This document shows positions 55,711 to 63,200 of a stretch of 64,000 nt of DNA, one piece after another. A program made the translations under genes and the position numbers. The DNA is from Xanthomonas hydrangeae (GTDB taxonomy: Bacteria > Pseudomonadota > Gammaproteobacteria > Xanthomonadales > Xanthomonadaceae). Location: contig LR990730.1 in the NCBI GenBank assembly GCA_905142475.1, forward strand, positions 1,488,001 to 1,552,000, given 5' to 3'. Under the pieces are notes generated by a model. It did no database searches and was not told the DNA's origin. It worked only from the letters and a program-made list of their open reading frames with translations. How positions within the stretch are numbered: position 1 is the stretch's first letter; every line of letters starts with the position of its first letter.

Positions 55711-55773
55711 GTTGCCGTCAGACCACCGACGCCCCTGTACGTCGGTCGCTACGGCAGGTGCCAGGTGGAAGGC

Positions 55774-57906
55774 TTAGAACGTGTACTCCAGCCCGGCGGT
55801 CACGGTGCGCGATGGCGCGGCCTGGCGGCCCCACGGGCTGGTATCCACACCGCGGAACCAGTATTGCCGATCGAACAGGTTGTTGATCGCCAGCGATGCG
55901 CTGAATTTCTGTCCATCGCGTTCGAACAGGGTATGGCTTACCTGCGTGTTCCACACCATGTAGGCCGGCAACTGACCTACCGAGGCGATTGCGTTCTCTT
56001 GCACGGTGTTTGCCGCATCGCTGTAGGCCTTGCTGAAGTAGTAGCTCGACAGTGCGACGGTGGTGTGACCGAGCGTGTAGTTGCCGCCCAAGGTGATTTG
56101 ATTGCGTGAGGTGTAAGGCACGCGCAGCCCGTGGAATGCGCCCGATTCCTGGCTGGCATCCAGATATGCATAACCGGCGTTGAGGGTGAGCGCGCGCAGA
56201 TTTTCCGGGCTCCATTGCAGTTCCAACTCGCCGCCTTGATGGCGGGTCTTGCCGAGGTTGCGGAACACGCGCGTGGTGTTGTCCAGCTGGATCTGTTGGT
56301 CGAAATCGATCAGATACGCGCCGAGCTGGATGCGGGTGCGCTGGTTGGGCTGATAGCGCGTGCCGGCCTCGTAGTTCCAGGCCAGTTCGGCATCCAGATT
56401 GTTGCCGAAGATGATCTGGGTGACCTGCGGCGCACGCATCGAGCGTTGCCCATCGGCATAGAAGAACCACTGTGCGTTGGCCTGAAACCCGACCGTCAGA
56501 CCCGGCAACACATCGCGGGTCTGGTTGAGTGTGCTGACGCCGGTGGCCCGATTGAAATAACGCGAATCCAGCCGCTCGTAACGCAGGCCCGGGGTGATGG
56601 TGAAACGTTCGTCGGGCAGGGTGATCGCATTGCTGACATACGCGGCCAACGCGCGATCTTCGAACTGCCAATCGCGCACGCTGGTGAACAGGCCATCGCG
56701 CAGGCGCAGATTGCCGACCAGAAAATCGATGTCTTCGTGCACTGCGCGCACACCGGCGGTCCACTGCTGACGCACGCCACCGGCATCGCCCATGCTCCAG
56801 CTCAGGCGCGGCTCGCTGCCGACCACGCGGAAATCGCGCGGTGCGGTCTGGCGCAATTGCGGCGGCAGGTCCGAACGCCAGGTTTCGGTGGCGGCCTGGC
56901 GCATGCCGACGATGAAGTTGCGGCTGCTGTGCGCGCTGAAGTTGGTCCAGGACAACCGAACATCCTTCAGCGGCCCCCAGTCTCCAAACAGCTGCTCATA
57001 ACTCAGCGATGCACGCGTGGTGCGGCCATTGAAGCTGTCCAGCGGGCGCGTGGATTGACGCGGGTCGCGCCGATAATCGTCCGGGCTGAGCGCACCGGCC
57101 AGATCCATGTCGACCAGATAGCGTTGCACGCTGGCCTTGAGCAACTTGGTGTCGTCCAGCCACCACTCCGCACGCACGCGCAGGTTGCTGATGTCGGTAT
57201 CGCTGAGCGCGCGCCAGTACTCGCCGTAAGTACGATTGGCGTCGACCTGCAGGCCGAAATTATCGGTGAGATAGCCGCCGCTGCTGAGCGCGCTGTCCTG
57301 CAGGAACTGGCCCTGGCCACCGGCGGTGACCTTGTGCGCCAGCGTGGTGCTCCAGGCGCTGGGGATCTCCTTGCTGACCAGATTGATCACCCCGCCCACG
57401 TTGTTCGGCCCGTACTGCACGGCCGCACCGCCGCGCACGATATCGATGCGGTCGATCTGGTTCAGCCCCACCGGAAACAGCGACAGGCTGGTCTGCCCAT
57501 ACGGTGCCAATGCCAGTGGAATGCCGTCTTCCAGCACCTGCACACGGCCACTGCGGCTTTCGTACAGGCCACGCAGCATCAGCTGCGGCAACGCGCCGGT
57601 GCCGGTTTCGTCGAAGATCTTGATGCCCGGCACGCGTTGCAACGCATCGTCCAGCGAGCGGTTGCCACCGTTGCGCAGCTGTTCGCGATCGATCACCTGG
57701 CGGCTGCCGGCATAGTGCTGCACATCGTCGGGTTTGGAACGCCCGAGCAGGCTGCCCTGCACCTGGATCGCATCCAGTGCGCGGATCGGCGTTTGCGCAT
57801 CGGTGGCATCGACATGCGGCGACTCGATGGCGAACGCCAACTGCGGCAGGGTCAAAGTGATCGCAGCGATGGCGATGGCCAGGGCGTGGAAACGGAACGT
57901 CGACAT
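55774..57906 (-). CDS. xsuA: TonB-dependent ferric-siderophore receptor (PvuA-like)
   Basis: A 710-residue outer-membrane receptor. It has a signal peptide (ALAIAIAAITLTLPQLAFA), a TonB-box region LDAIQVQGSLLG, a plug with LDDALQRVPGIKIFDETGTG and IDRIDIVRGGAAVQYGPNNV, and a barrel ending TVTAGLEYTF with C-terminal Phe. AGGAG precedes the ATG, which directly follows the TAG of the aldolase-family gene. It matches the siderophore-receptor branch that includes PvuA and Xanthomonas XsuA. It should import ferric xanthoferrin. Expression is expected to be Fur-repressed through the site at 58712. Confidence 0.92.
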   Translation of the reverse strand: MSTFRFHALAIAIAAITLTLPQLAFAIESPHVDATDAQTPIRALDAIQVQGSLLGRSKPDDVQHYAGSRQVIDREQLRNGGNRSLDDALQRVPGIKIFDETGTGALPQLMLRGLYESRSGRVQVLEDGIPLALAPYGQTSLSLFPVGLNQIDRIDIVRGGAAVQYGPNNVGGVINLVSKEIPSAWSTTLAHKVTAGGQGQFLQDSALSSGGYLTDNFGLQVDANRTYGEYWRALSDTDISNLRVRAEWWLDDTKLLKASVQRYLVDMDLAGALSPDDYRRDPRQSTRPLDSFNGRTTRASLSYEQLFGDWGPLKDVRLSWTNFSAHSSRNFIVGMRQAATETWRSDLPPQLRQTAPRDFRVVGSEPRLSWSMGDAGGVRQQWTAGVRAVHEDIDFLVGNLRLRDGLFTSVRDWQFEDRALAAYVSNAITLPDERFTITPGLRYERLDSRYFNRATGVSTLNQTRDVLPGLTVGFQANAQWFFYADGQRSMRAPQVTQIIFGNNLDAELAWNYEAGTRYQPNQRTRIQLGAYLIDFDQQIQLDNTTRVFRNLGKTRHQGGELELQWSPENLRALTLNAGYAYLDASQESGAFHGLRVPYTSRNQITLGGNYTLGHTTVALSSYYFSKAYSDAANTVQENAIASVGQLPAYMVWNTQVSHTLFERDGQKFSASLAINNLFDRQYWFRGVDTSPWGRQAAPSRTVTAGLEYTF

Positions 57907-58695
57907 CTACGGCGTGCTCCTGCAGGCGGGTGGTGGAGTGGGCGCGGCGAACGTGGCCAGGTGAGCGCGCAGTGCGCGTTGAATCAGCGCACGGTCTTCG
58001 CCGGCAAGCAGCCAGCGCAGATCGGGCTGTTGCAGCCAGTGCGCGCGTTGCGCATCGGTGCGCGGATTGGGGCAGAACGGCACCTCGGCCGCAACGCACT
58101 GCGCATGCAGTTGCAGCAGCAGCTCCCACACCTGTGGATGGGTCGGTTGCGGGCCCAGGCCCAGATCCAGCGCAAGATCCAGTGCGCCTTCCATCACCAG
58201 CGCCACGCCGGGCACGGCAAGCATCTCGGGCAACGCAGCAACACCAGCCGCGCTTTCGATCATCGGCACGATGCGGATATCGCGATTGGCTCGTGCGATG
58301 TAGCTGGGCAGATCGACGTTGCCAAAGCCGGTGACACGCCCGCCGGTGATGCCGCGCCGGCCCAGTGGCGGGAACCGTGCGGCGGCGATGGCATCAGCCA
58401 GTTGTGCGGCCGATTCGGCGCGCGGAATCACGATCCCGCGCGCGCCGGCATCCAGCACCCGGCCGATCAGTTTCTCGTCCACCTCCGGCACGCGCACCCA
58501 GGCCTCGCAGCCGGACAGCTCGCATGCGCGTATGGCGTGTTCCAGCTCATCTGGCGCGCGCAGCACATGCTCCAGATCCAGCACCACAAAGCCATAGCCG
58601 ATCCGGCCCAGCAGCTCGCACAGCTGCACGCTCGGCAACGCATTGAGAACGCCAACCGCAAACGCCATGGATGAGGCCGCCAAGGAAACGGGCAC
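57907..58695 (-). CDS. HpcH/HpaI aldolase-family protein heading the siderophore operon (possible SbnG-like citrate synthase)
   Basis: A 262-residue TIM-barrel aldolase/citrate-lyase-family protein. Features are GYGFVVLDLEHVLRAPDELE, WVRVPEVDEKLIGRVLDAGA then RGIVIPRAES, FPPLGRRGIT, metal Glu in IVPMIESAAGV, and EGALDLALDLGLG with the metal Asp. SbnG of the staphyloferrin B operon belongs to this family and makes citrate from oxaloacetate and acetyl-CoA for siderophore use. The gene is first in a Fur-controlled operon whose product contains citrate and abuts the receptor gene without a gap. A dedicated citrate synthase is therefore a reasonable hypothesis; a generic aldolase is the alternative. 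ATG 58671 is an alternative start. Confidence 0.8.
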   Translation of the reverse strand: MPVSLAASSMAFAVGVLNALPSVQLCELLGRIGYGFVVLDLEHVLRAPDELEHAIRACELSGCEAWVRVPEVDEKLIGRVLDAGARGIVIPRAESAAQLADAIAAARFPPLGRRGITGGRVTGFGNVDLPSYIARANRDIRIVPMIESAAGVAALPEMLAVPGVALVMEGALDLALDLGLGPQPTHPQVWELLLQLHAQCVAAEVPFCPNPRTDAQRAHWLQQPDLRWLLAGEDRALIQRALRAHLATFAAPTPPPACRSTP

Positions 58696-58711
58696 TCATC
58701 CTGCTCTTGAT

Positions 58712-58730
58712 GGGAATGATTATCAAGTGT
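58712..58730. promoter_or_regulatory. Fur box upstream of the siderophore operon
   Basis: On the minus strand the site reads ACACTTGATAATCATTCCC, matching the 19-base Fur consensus GATAATGATAATCATTATC at 12 positions, including the continuous core TGATAATCATT. It lies 17 bases before the aldolase-family start in an otherwise GC-rich region. It predicts iron repression of the whole leftward operon. Confidence 0.8.
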
Positions 58731-58813
58731 GTCTGGAGGGCAGTTTGTGGTGCCCTGGTCGCAGTTTGATCAAGGCACTGCGGCAGGCCTTTCCGTACTG
58801 AATGATGGCGGCC

Positions 58814-58852
58814 AACAAAAAACCCGCAGACAGCGTCGGCGGGTTTTTTGTT
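58814..58852 (-). terminator. Rho-independent terminator of the CPA2 antiporter gene
   Basis: AACAAAAAACCCGC - 11 bases - GCGGGTTTTTTGTT is a perfect 14-base inverted repeat. On the minus strand it gives a GC stem flanked by an A-run and T-run, 32 bases after the antiporter stop. The symmetry makes it active in both directions and insulates the Fur-controlled promoter. Confidence 0.93.
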
Positions 58853-58883
58853 CGTACGGTGTCGCCTGATGCTGCGCTGCAGC

Positions 58884-60581
58884 TTACGAGGCCGGCACGC
58901 GCAATGCTCGGTACGGCGGCGTGGACATCACCATCTCGGCCAGCGAATAGGCCAGCTCACGTTCGGCCAGCACGGCGCCGTCGGCACCGTGTTCGAGCAG
59001 GTGCTTGACCTCGGTGTCGCTGTGCGCGCGCGCCAGCAGCGTCAGCGACGGGTTGATCGCGCGCAGTTTGGCCAGCGCCTCGCCGGCCTCCAGCGGCTGC
59101 GGGATCGCAAGAATCGCGATCTTGGCATGCTCCGGGCGGGCTTCGGCCAGCACGCGGTCGGCCGCCGCACTGCCGCGGATGCCGGGAATGCCCGCCGCAT
59201 GCGCCTTGGCCACATGATCGCCGTTGTCGTCGATCACCAGCACCGGTACGCCGCGGCTACGCAGCAATTGCGCCAGCGCACTGCCCACCCGACCATAGCC
59301 GATCACGATCGCATGGCCGTCCAGCGGCAGCGGCGGGCCGGGCGGCAGTTCCGGCTCCACCTTGGCCGGGGCGTCCTGCGCCTGCCTGGCCTGCCAACGG
59401 TCCAGCCACGAGAACAGGAACGGGTTGGCGATGATCGACAGCAGCGCACCGGCCAGGATCAGGTCGCGCCCGGTTTCGGGCAGAATGGCCAGCTGCACGC
59501 CCAGCCCGGCCAGGATGAAGGAGAACTCGCCAATCTGCGCCAGGCTGGTGGAAATGGTGAGTGCTGTGCCGGTGGGGTGGCCGAACGCACGCACGATCAC
59601 AAACGCAGCCAGCGACTTGCCCAGGGTCACGGTCAGGAACGTGGCCAGCACCTGCCACGGATGCTCGACCAGGATCATCGGGTCGAACAGCATGCCGACC
59701 GACACGAAGAACAACACCGCGAATGCATCGCGCAAAGGCAGCGAATCGCTGGCGGCCTTGTGGCTGAGCTCGGATTCCTTCAGCAACATGCCGGCGAAGA
59801 ACGCGCCCAGTGCGAACGACACCCCGAACAGCGTGGCCGACAGGAACGCCACGCCCAGCGCGATACCGAGCACGGCCAGGGTGAACAGCTCGCGCGAGCC
59901 GGTGGCGGCGACCTTTTCCAGCGACCACGGAATCACCCGGCGTCCGACCACCAGCATCACCGCCACGAACGCCACCATCTTGAACAGCGTCAAGCCGAGC
60001 GCGGCCAGCAGCGAGGTGGATTCGCCGTCATGCGCGGCAGTTGGCGCGCCGGTGCCCAGCACCTCGGCCAAGGCCGGCAACATCACCAGTGCGATCACCA
60101 TCACCAGGTCTTCGACGATCAGCCAGCCCACCGCGATGCGGCCGCGCTGGGTTTCCAGCAGGCGGCGTTCTTCCAATGCGCGCAGCAGCACCACGGTACT
60201 GGCCACCGACAGCGCCAGACCGAACACCAGCCCATGCATCAACGGCCAGCCCATGCTCCAGGCCAGTGCCCAGCCGAGCAGCGTGGCGACCACGATCTGC
60301 GCCAGCGCGCCCGGAATCGCGATCCATTTCACTTCCATCAGATCGTCGAGCGAGAAGTGCAGGCCCACACCGAACATCAGCAGCATCACACCCAGCTCGG
60401 ACAGCTGGTTGGCCATGGTCTGGTCGGCCACGAAGCCGGGTGTAAAGGGCCCGACGCAGACGCCGGCCAGCAGATAGCCGACCAGCGGCGAGAGTTTCAC
60501 TTTCTGCGCGAGCGTGCCCAGCACGAAAGCGACCGCGAGGCCGACGGCGATGATGTCGATGAGGCTGGTGTCGTGATGCAT
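58884..60581 (-). CDS. CPA2-family monovalent cation:proton antiporter with TrkA-N domain (YbaL/KefB-like)
   Basis: A 565-residue inner-membrane antiporter. About 12 membrane segments (SPLVGYLLAGVCVGPFTPGF, LMLMFGVGLHF-type run, VASTVVLLRALEE) form the CPA2 exchanger, with the conserved SLAQIGEFSFILAG motif. A cytosolic TrkA-N (NAD-binding Rossmann) domain follows at about 415-535: HAIVIGYGRVGSALAQLLRS and PVLVIDDNGDHVAKA. There is no C-terminal TrkA-C domain. It resembles E. coli YbaL and KefB/KefC, which move K+ or Na+ against H+. The ligand gating is unknown. It has its own terminator and upstream promoter region (60582-61028). Confidence 0.92.
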   Translation of the reverse strand: MHHDTSLIDIIAVGLAVAFVLGTLAQKVKLSPLVGYLLAGVCVGPFTPGFVADQTMANQLSELGVMLLMFGVGLHFSLDDLMEVKWIAIPGALAQIVVATLLGWALAWSMGWPLMHGLVFGLALSVASTVVLLRALEERRLLETQRGRIAVGWLIVEDLVMVIALVMLPALAEVLGTGAPTAAHDGESTSLLAALGLTLFKMVAFVAVMLVVGRRVIPWSLEKVAATGSRELFTLAVLGIALGVAFLSATLFGVSFALGAFFAGMLLKESELSHKAASDSLPLRDAFAVLFFVSVGMLFDPMILVEHPWQVLATFLTVTLGKSLAAFVIVRAFGHPTGTALTISTSLAQIGEFSFILAGLGVQLAILPETGRDLILAGALLSIIANPFLFSWLDRWQARQAQDAPAKVEPELPPGPPLPLDGHAIVIGYGRVGSALAQLLRSRGVPVLVIDDNGDHVAKAHAAGIPGIRGSAAADRVLAEARPEHAKIAILAIPQPLEAGEALAKLRAINPSLTLLARAHSDTEVKHLLEHGADGAVLAERELAYSLAEMVMSTPPYRALRVPAS

Positions 60582-61028
60582 TCCAATCCGTTGTGAGAGT
60601 GTCCGAGAACATCGAGGGCGACCCAGCCAACGGCACTGCGCCGGGCATCGCCTGCGGGCATTGCGTAGTCATGGCTGGAGTCCGGCGCGGGGGGACCAGG
60701 ACCGCGTTGCTGGTCCGGTTGGCCGGATGCCCATAGTACACAGCGCTTGATTAACGCGATGCGACACGTGGCGCATGCACGCAAACGGATGCACGCGTTG
60801 GGCGCGGCATGTGGACTGCACGAGCGTGCGTGCGCCGTGACAGCGAGATGCACTGCACAGACAGGCAACGCCGAATCAACTTTGACGACAAGGCTTCGCG
60901 CCCGGCAAGGCACGTGCGCGATGTCGGCCGACAATTGCCGCTGACAGTCAGCCATTTCCTGTTGAAGAGCCTGCGTTCTTCATCACGTCCAAGTCCTTAT
61001 CGCCCCAGCCCCCATCGTCCATCTGCGG
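60582..61028. other. Divergent intergenic region between the antiporter and P450 genes
   Basis: About 450 bases should contain promoters for both genes. I recognise no operator, repeat, riboswitch or small gene in it. Confidence 0.5.
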
Positions 61029-62246
61029 ATGGTGACCCACACGAGCCAGGCCATGCATCTCAGCGATTTCGCAACACCCGTCTTTCGGCACGATCCGTAT
61101 CCGACCTACGCACGCTTGCGTGCCGAAGGGCCGCTGGTGCAGGTGGCCGAAAGGCGACTGATGTCCGGCCACTACAAGATCGTGGACAGCCTGCTCAGCG
61201 ATCGCCGGGTGGGACGCGATTATCTGGAAAGCATCCGCCTGCGCTACGGCGAGTCGGCAGTGCAAATGCCGCTGTTTCAGGGCATGAGCCGCATGTTTCT
61301 GCTGCTCAACCCGCCAGTGCACACCCAGTTGCGCGGATTGATGACACAGGCCTTCGGTGCGCGGCAGATGGACTCCATGCGCGAAATCGCCCGCGACACT
61401 GCCGCCAGCTTGATCGAGACGTTTCAAGCCAGGGGCCACTGCGATCTGCTGACCGAGTTCGCGTTTCCGCTGCCGATCGCCATCATTTGCCGGATGCTGG
61501 ATATCGATGCAGCCGATGTCACCGCGCTGAGTCACGCGACCAGCGCCCTGGCAAAAGTCTTCGATCCCATGATGACGCCTGCGGAATTGGAGACCACCAG
61601 CGCTGCCTTCATCCAGCTGGAAACCTATTTCCACACCGTGATCGAGCAACGTCGCAACAACGGCGGCGAGGATCTGATTTCGCGTTTCATCCAGGCCGAA
61701 GACGAGGGCCGCCGCTTGAGCGATGAGGAGATCGTCTCCAATGTGATCCTGCTGTTTTTCGCCGGCCACGAAACCACCTCCAACATGATCTGCAATGCGC
61801 TGGTCGCCTTGCATCGGCATCCGCAGCAACTGCGCCTGCTGCAGGAAAACCCGAGCCTGATGCCGAATGCAGTGCTCGAATGCCTGCGCTACGACAGCTC
61901 GGTGCAGATCGCCACGCGCACCGCGTTGCAGGATTTCGAGATCGATGGGGTGGCCGTTTCCAAGGGCACGATGTTGTATCTGATGCTGGGCGCGGCCAAC
62001 CACGACACGCTGCAATTCACCGACCCGCAGGTGCTGGATATCCGACGCCAGCAGGGCCGCGCGTTGTCGTTCGGTGGTGGCATCCACCACTGTCTGGGCA
62101 ATCGGTTGGCGTTGATCGAAATGGAAGCCGCGCTTGCCGCATTGCTCGAGCATCTGCCGGCACTTCGCCTGCCGCAACTCGACGCATTGAGCTGGAACGA
62201 TCGCGCCAACCTGCGTGGCGTCGACGCGCTGTTCGCCTCCTGGTGA
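61029..62246 (+). CDS. Cytochrome P450 (bacterial class I type)
   Basis: A 405-residue soluble P450. The I-helix oxygen-binding motif is LLFFAGHETTSNMICNALV, the K-helix ExxR is ECLRYDSSV, and the haem loop is SFGGGIHHCLGNRLALIEME with the ligand Cys. There is no N-terminal anchor, as usual for bacterial enzymes of the CYP107-like group. No ferredoxin or ferredoxin reductase gene is adjacent, so electrons come from elsewhere. The substrate is unknown, perhaps a plant or self-made lipid or terpenoid. ATG 61053 (MHLSDFATPV) is an equally good start. The gene is followed by nearly 1 kb of repeat-rich DNA. Confidence 0.93.
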   Translation: MVTHTSQAMHLSDFATPVFRHDPYPTYARLRAEGPLVQVAERRLMSGHYKIVDSLLSDRRVGRDYLESIRLRYGESAVQMPLFQGMSRMFLLLNPPVHTQLRGLMTQAFGARQMDSMREIARDTAASLIETFQARGHCDLLTEFAFPLPIAIICRMLDIDAADVTALSHATSALAKVFDPMMTPAELETTSAAFIQLETYFHTVIEQRRNNGGEDLISRFIQAEDEGRRLSDEEIVSNVILLFFAGHETTSNMICNALVALHRHPQQLRLLQENPSLMPNAVLECLRYDSSVQIATRTALQDFEIDGVAVSKGTMLYLMLGAANHDTLQFTDPQVLDIRRQQGRALSFGGGIHHCLGNRLALIEMEAALAALLEHLPALRLPQLDALSWNDRANLRGVDALFASW

Positions 62247-62455
62247 GGTGAGCGGCCAAGAGTAGCCAACGAAACCTCTTGGACGCTGTATCGATAACGG
62301 TAACGTGCTGGCCCATGCGCCTTCGTTGACGCGTGGAGTGAATGTCGGGAATTGCAATGACTCGCCCGGATAAAAGGAGCTGATCAAACCGCCCCTCATT
62401 GTATTGCCGCGCAACGCGCACCGCTCTCAACCGTATACACCGACCATCGCGACAG

Positions 62456-62561
62456 GTCCTTGCCCGCCCACCGTCGCGGGACCTTACGCGGCATGGATGC
62501 CGCGTAAGAGCTTACAGGGACGTACTTGCAGCGTGTCCCGCGACGGTGGGCGGGCAAGGAC
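62456..62561 (+). repeat. Family 3 repeat, module A
   Basis: Arms GTCCTTGCCCGCCCACCGTC / GACGGTGGGCGGGCAAGGAC enclose the core ACGCGGCATGGATGCCGCGT. In reverse complement it matches 26703-26807 at about 95 of 105 positions by eye, including the asymmetric inner segment GGGACGTACTTGC. Confidence 0.88.
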
Positions 62562-62681
62562 CCTGCAGCAAACCCGCAGATCAGCCGCTCTGCAACCGAC
62601 GTATTCGCACCGTTCGATTACCTCTCAAGGCGACCGAGATCTTGAACTTCAGCGGAGTCTGGATGTTCCCAAGCCGAGCTG

Positions 62682-62925
62682 GTCGAGGGTGCGGTGTCCT
62701 CGCCGCTCGCGGGACACGCCGTGAATCCATCCGTGGAGGCTCGGTGGCGGCATCCATGCCGCCACACGGTCCCGCAAGTGGCGAGGACACCGAACCAGAC
62801 AGGTTGCTGGTCGCTTTGAGAAAAGCTAAGCACACCGACCATCTCGACTGGTCCTTGCCCGCTCACCGTCGCGGGACCTTACGCGGCATCCATGCCGCGT
62901 AAGGTCCCGCAATCGGTGAGGGCAT
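62682..62925 (+). repeat. Family 3 composite repeat, module B plus shortened module A
   Basis: Module B (62682-62792) has GGTGTCCTCGCC ... GGCGAGGACACC arms and core GTGGCGGCATCCATGCCGCC. A spacer containing TTGCTGGTCGCTTT and CACACCGACCATCTCGACTG leads to a shortened module A (about 62853-62925) with core ACGCGGCATCCATGCCGCGT. The same B-spacer-A order occurs inverted at 26703-26985. Confidence 0.85.
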
Positions 62926-63112
62926 CGCACCTGCCAACTTGGTCGGGTGCTGGTGGTAACTGCACTGCCGGGCGTGCCTATCAGGCGGTGAGCGCAGTCT
63001 TTTTTAGCTGCTCCTGACGACGCACTGTGCGCCATCGATACGGAGTTCAACGAGATAAACGCCATTGCCGCAGATGGCTAACAGCCGCTGCATGTTGCGA
63101 TGCCCGCAACGA

Positions 63113-63142
63113 CAAACACCGACGAGCGATCGGCGGTGTTTG
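63113..63142 (-). terminator. Weak hairpin downstream of the TonB receptor
   Basis: CAAACACCG - 12 bases - CGGTGTTTG, about 59 bases past the receptor stop on the minus strand. A modest stem with poor T-run; possible terminator. Confidence 0.4.
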
Positions 63143-63200
63143 CGTGATAAATGCGCTGATCGGAACTTTCGATCGGCACTTTACGATCAAGCGTCGCTAC

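Larger units (their letters stand above)
62247..63200. other. Repeat-rich intergenic region between P450 and TonB receptor genes
   Basis: No gene is supported in these 950 bases. Two family 3 repeat units occupy 62456-62561 and 62682-62925, with similar spacer sequence between them. Short open frames that run through the repeats on both strands reflect their high GC and palindromy. A weak hairpin downstream of the receptor lies at 63113-63142. Confidence 0.75.

Noticed and set aside
56131..58674. An 847-codon open frame antisense to xsuA and the aldolase gene
   Set aside because: It spans two real genes on the other strand, has no recognisable domain, and arises from third-position GC bias.
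62404..62902. Small open frames through the family 3 repeats, as possible small proteins
   Set aside because: Similar frames occur in other copies only because the repeat is palindromic and GC-rich; there is no ribosome site or conserved start.
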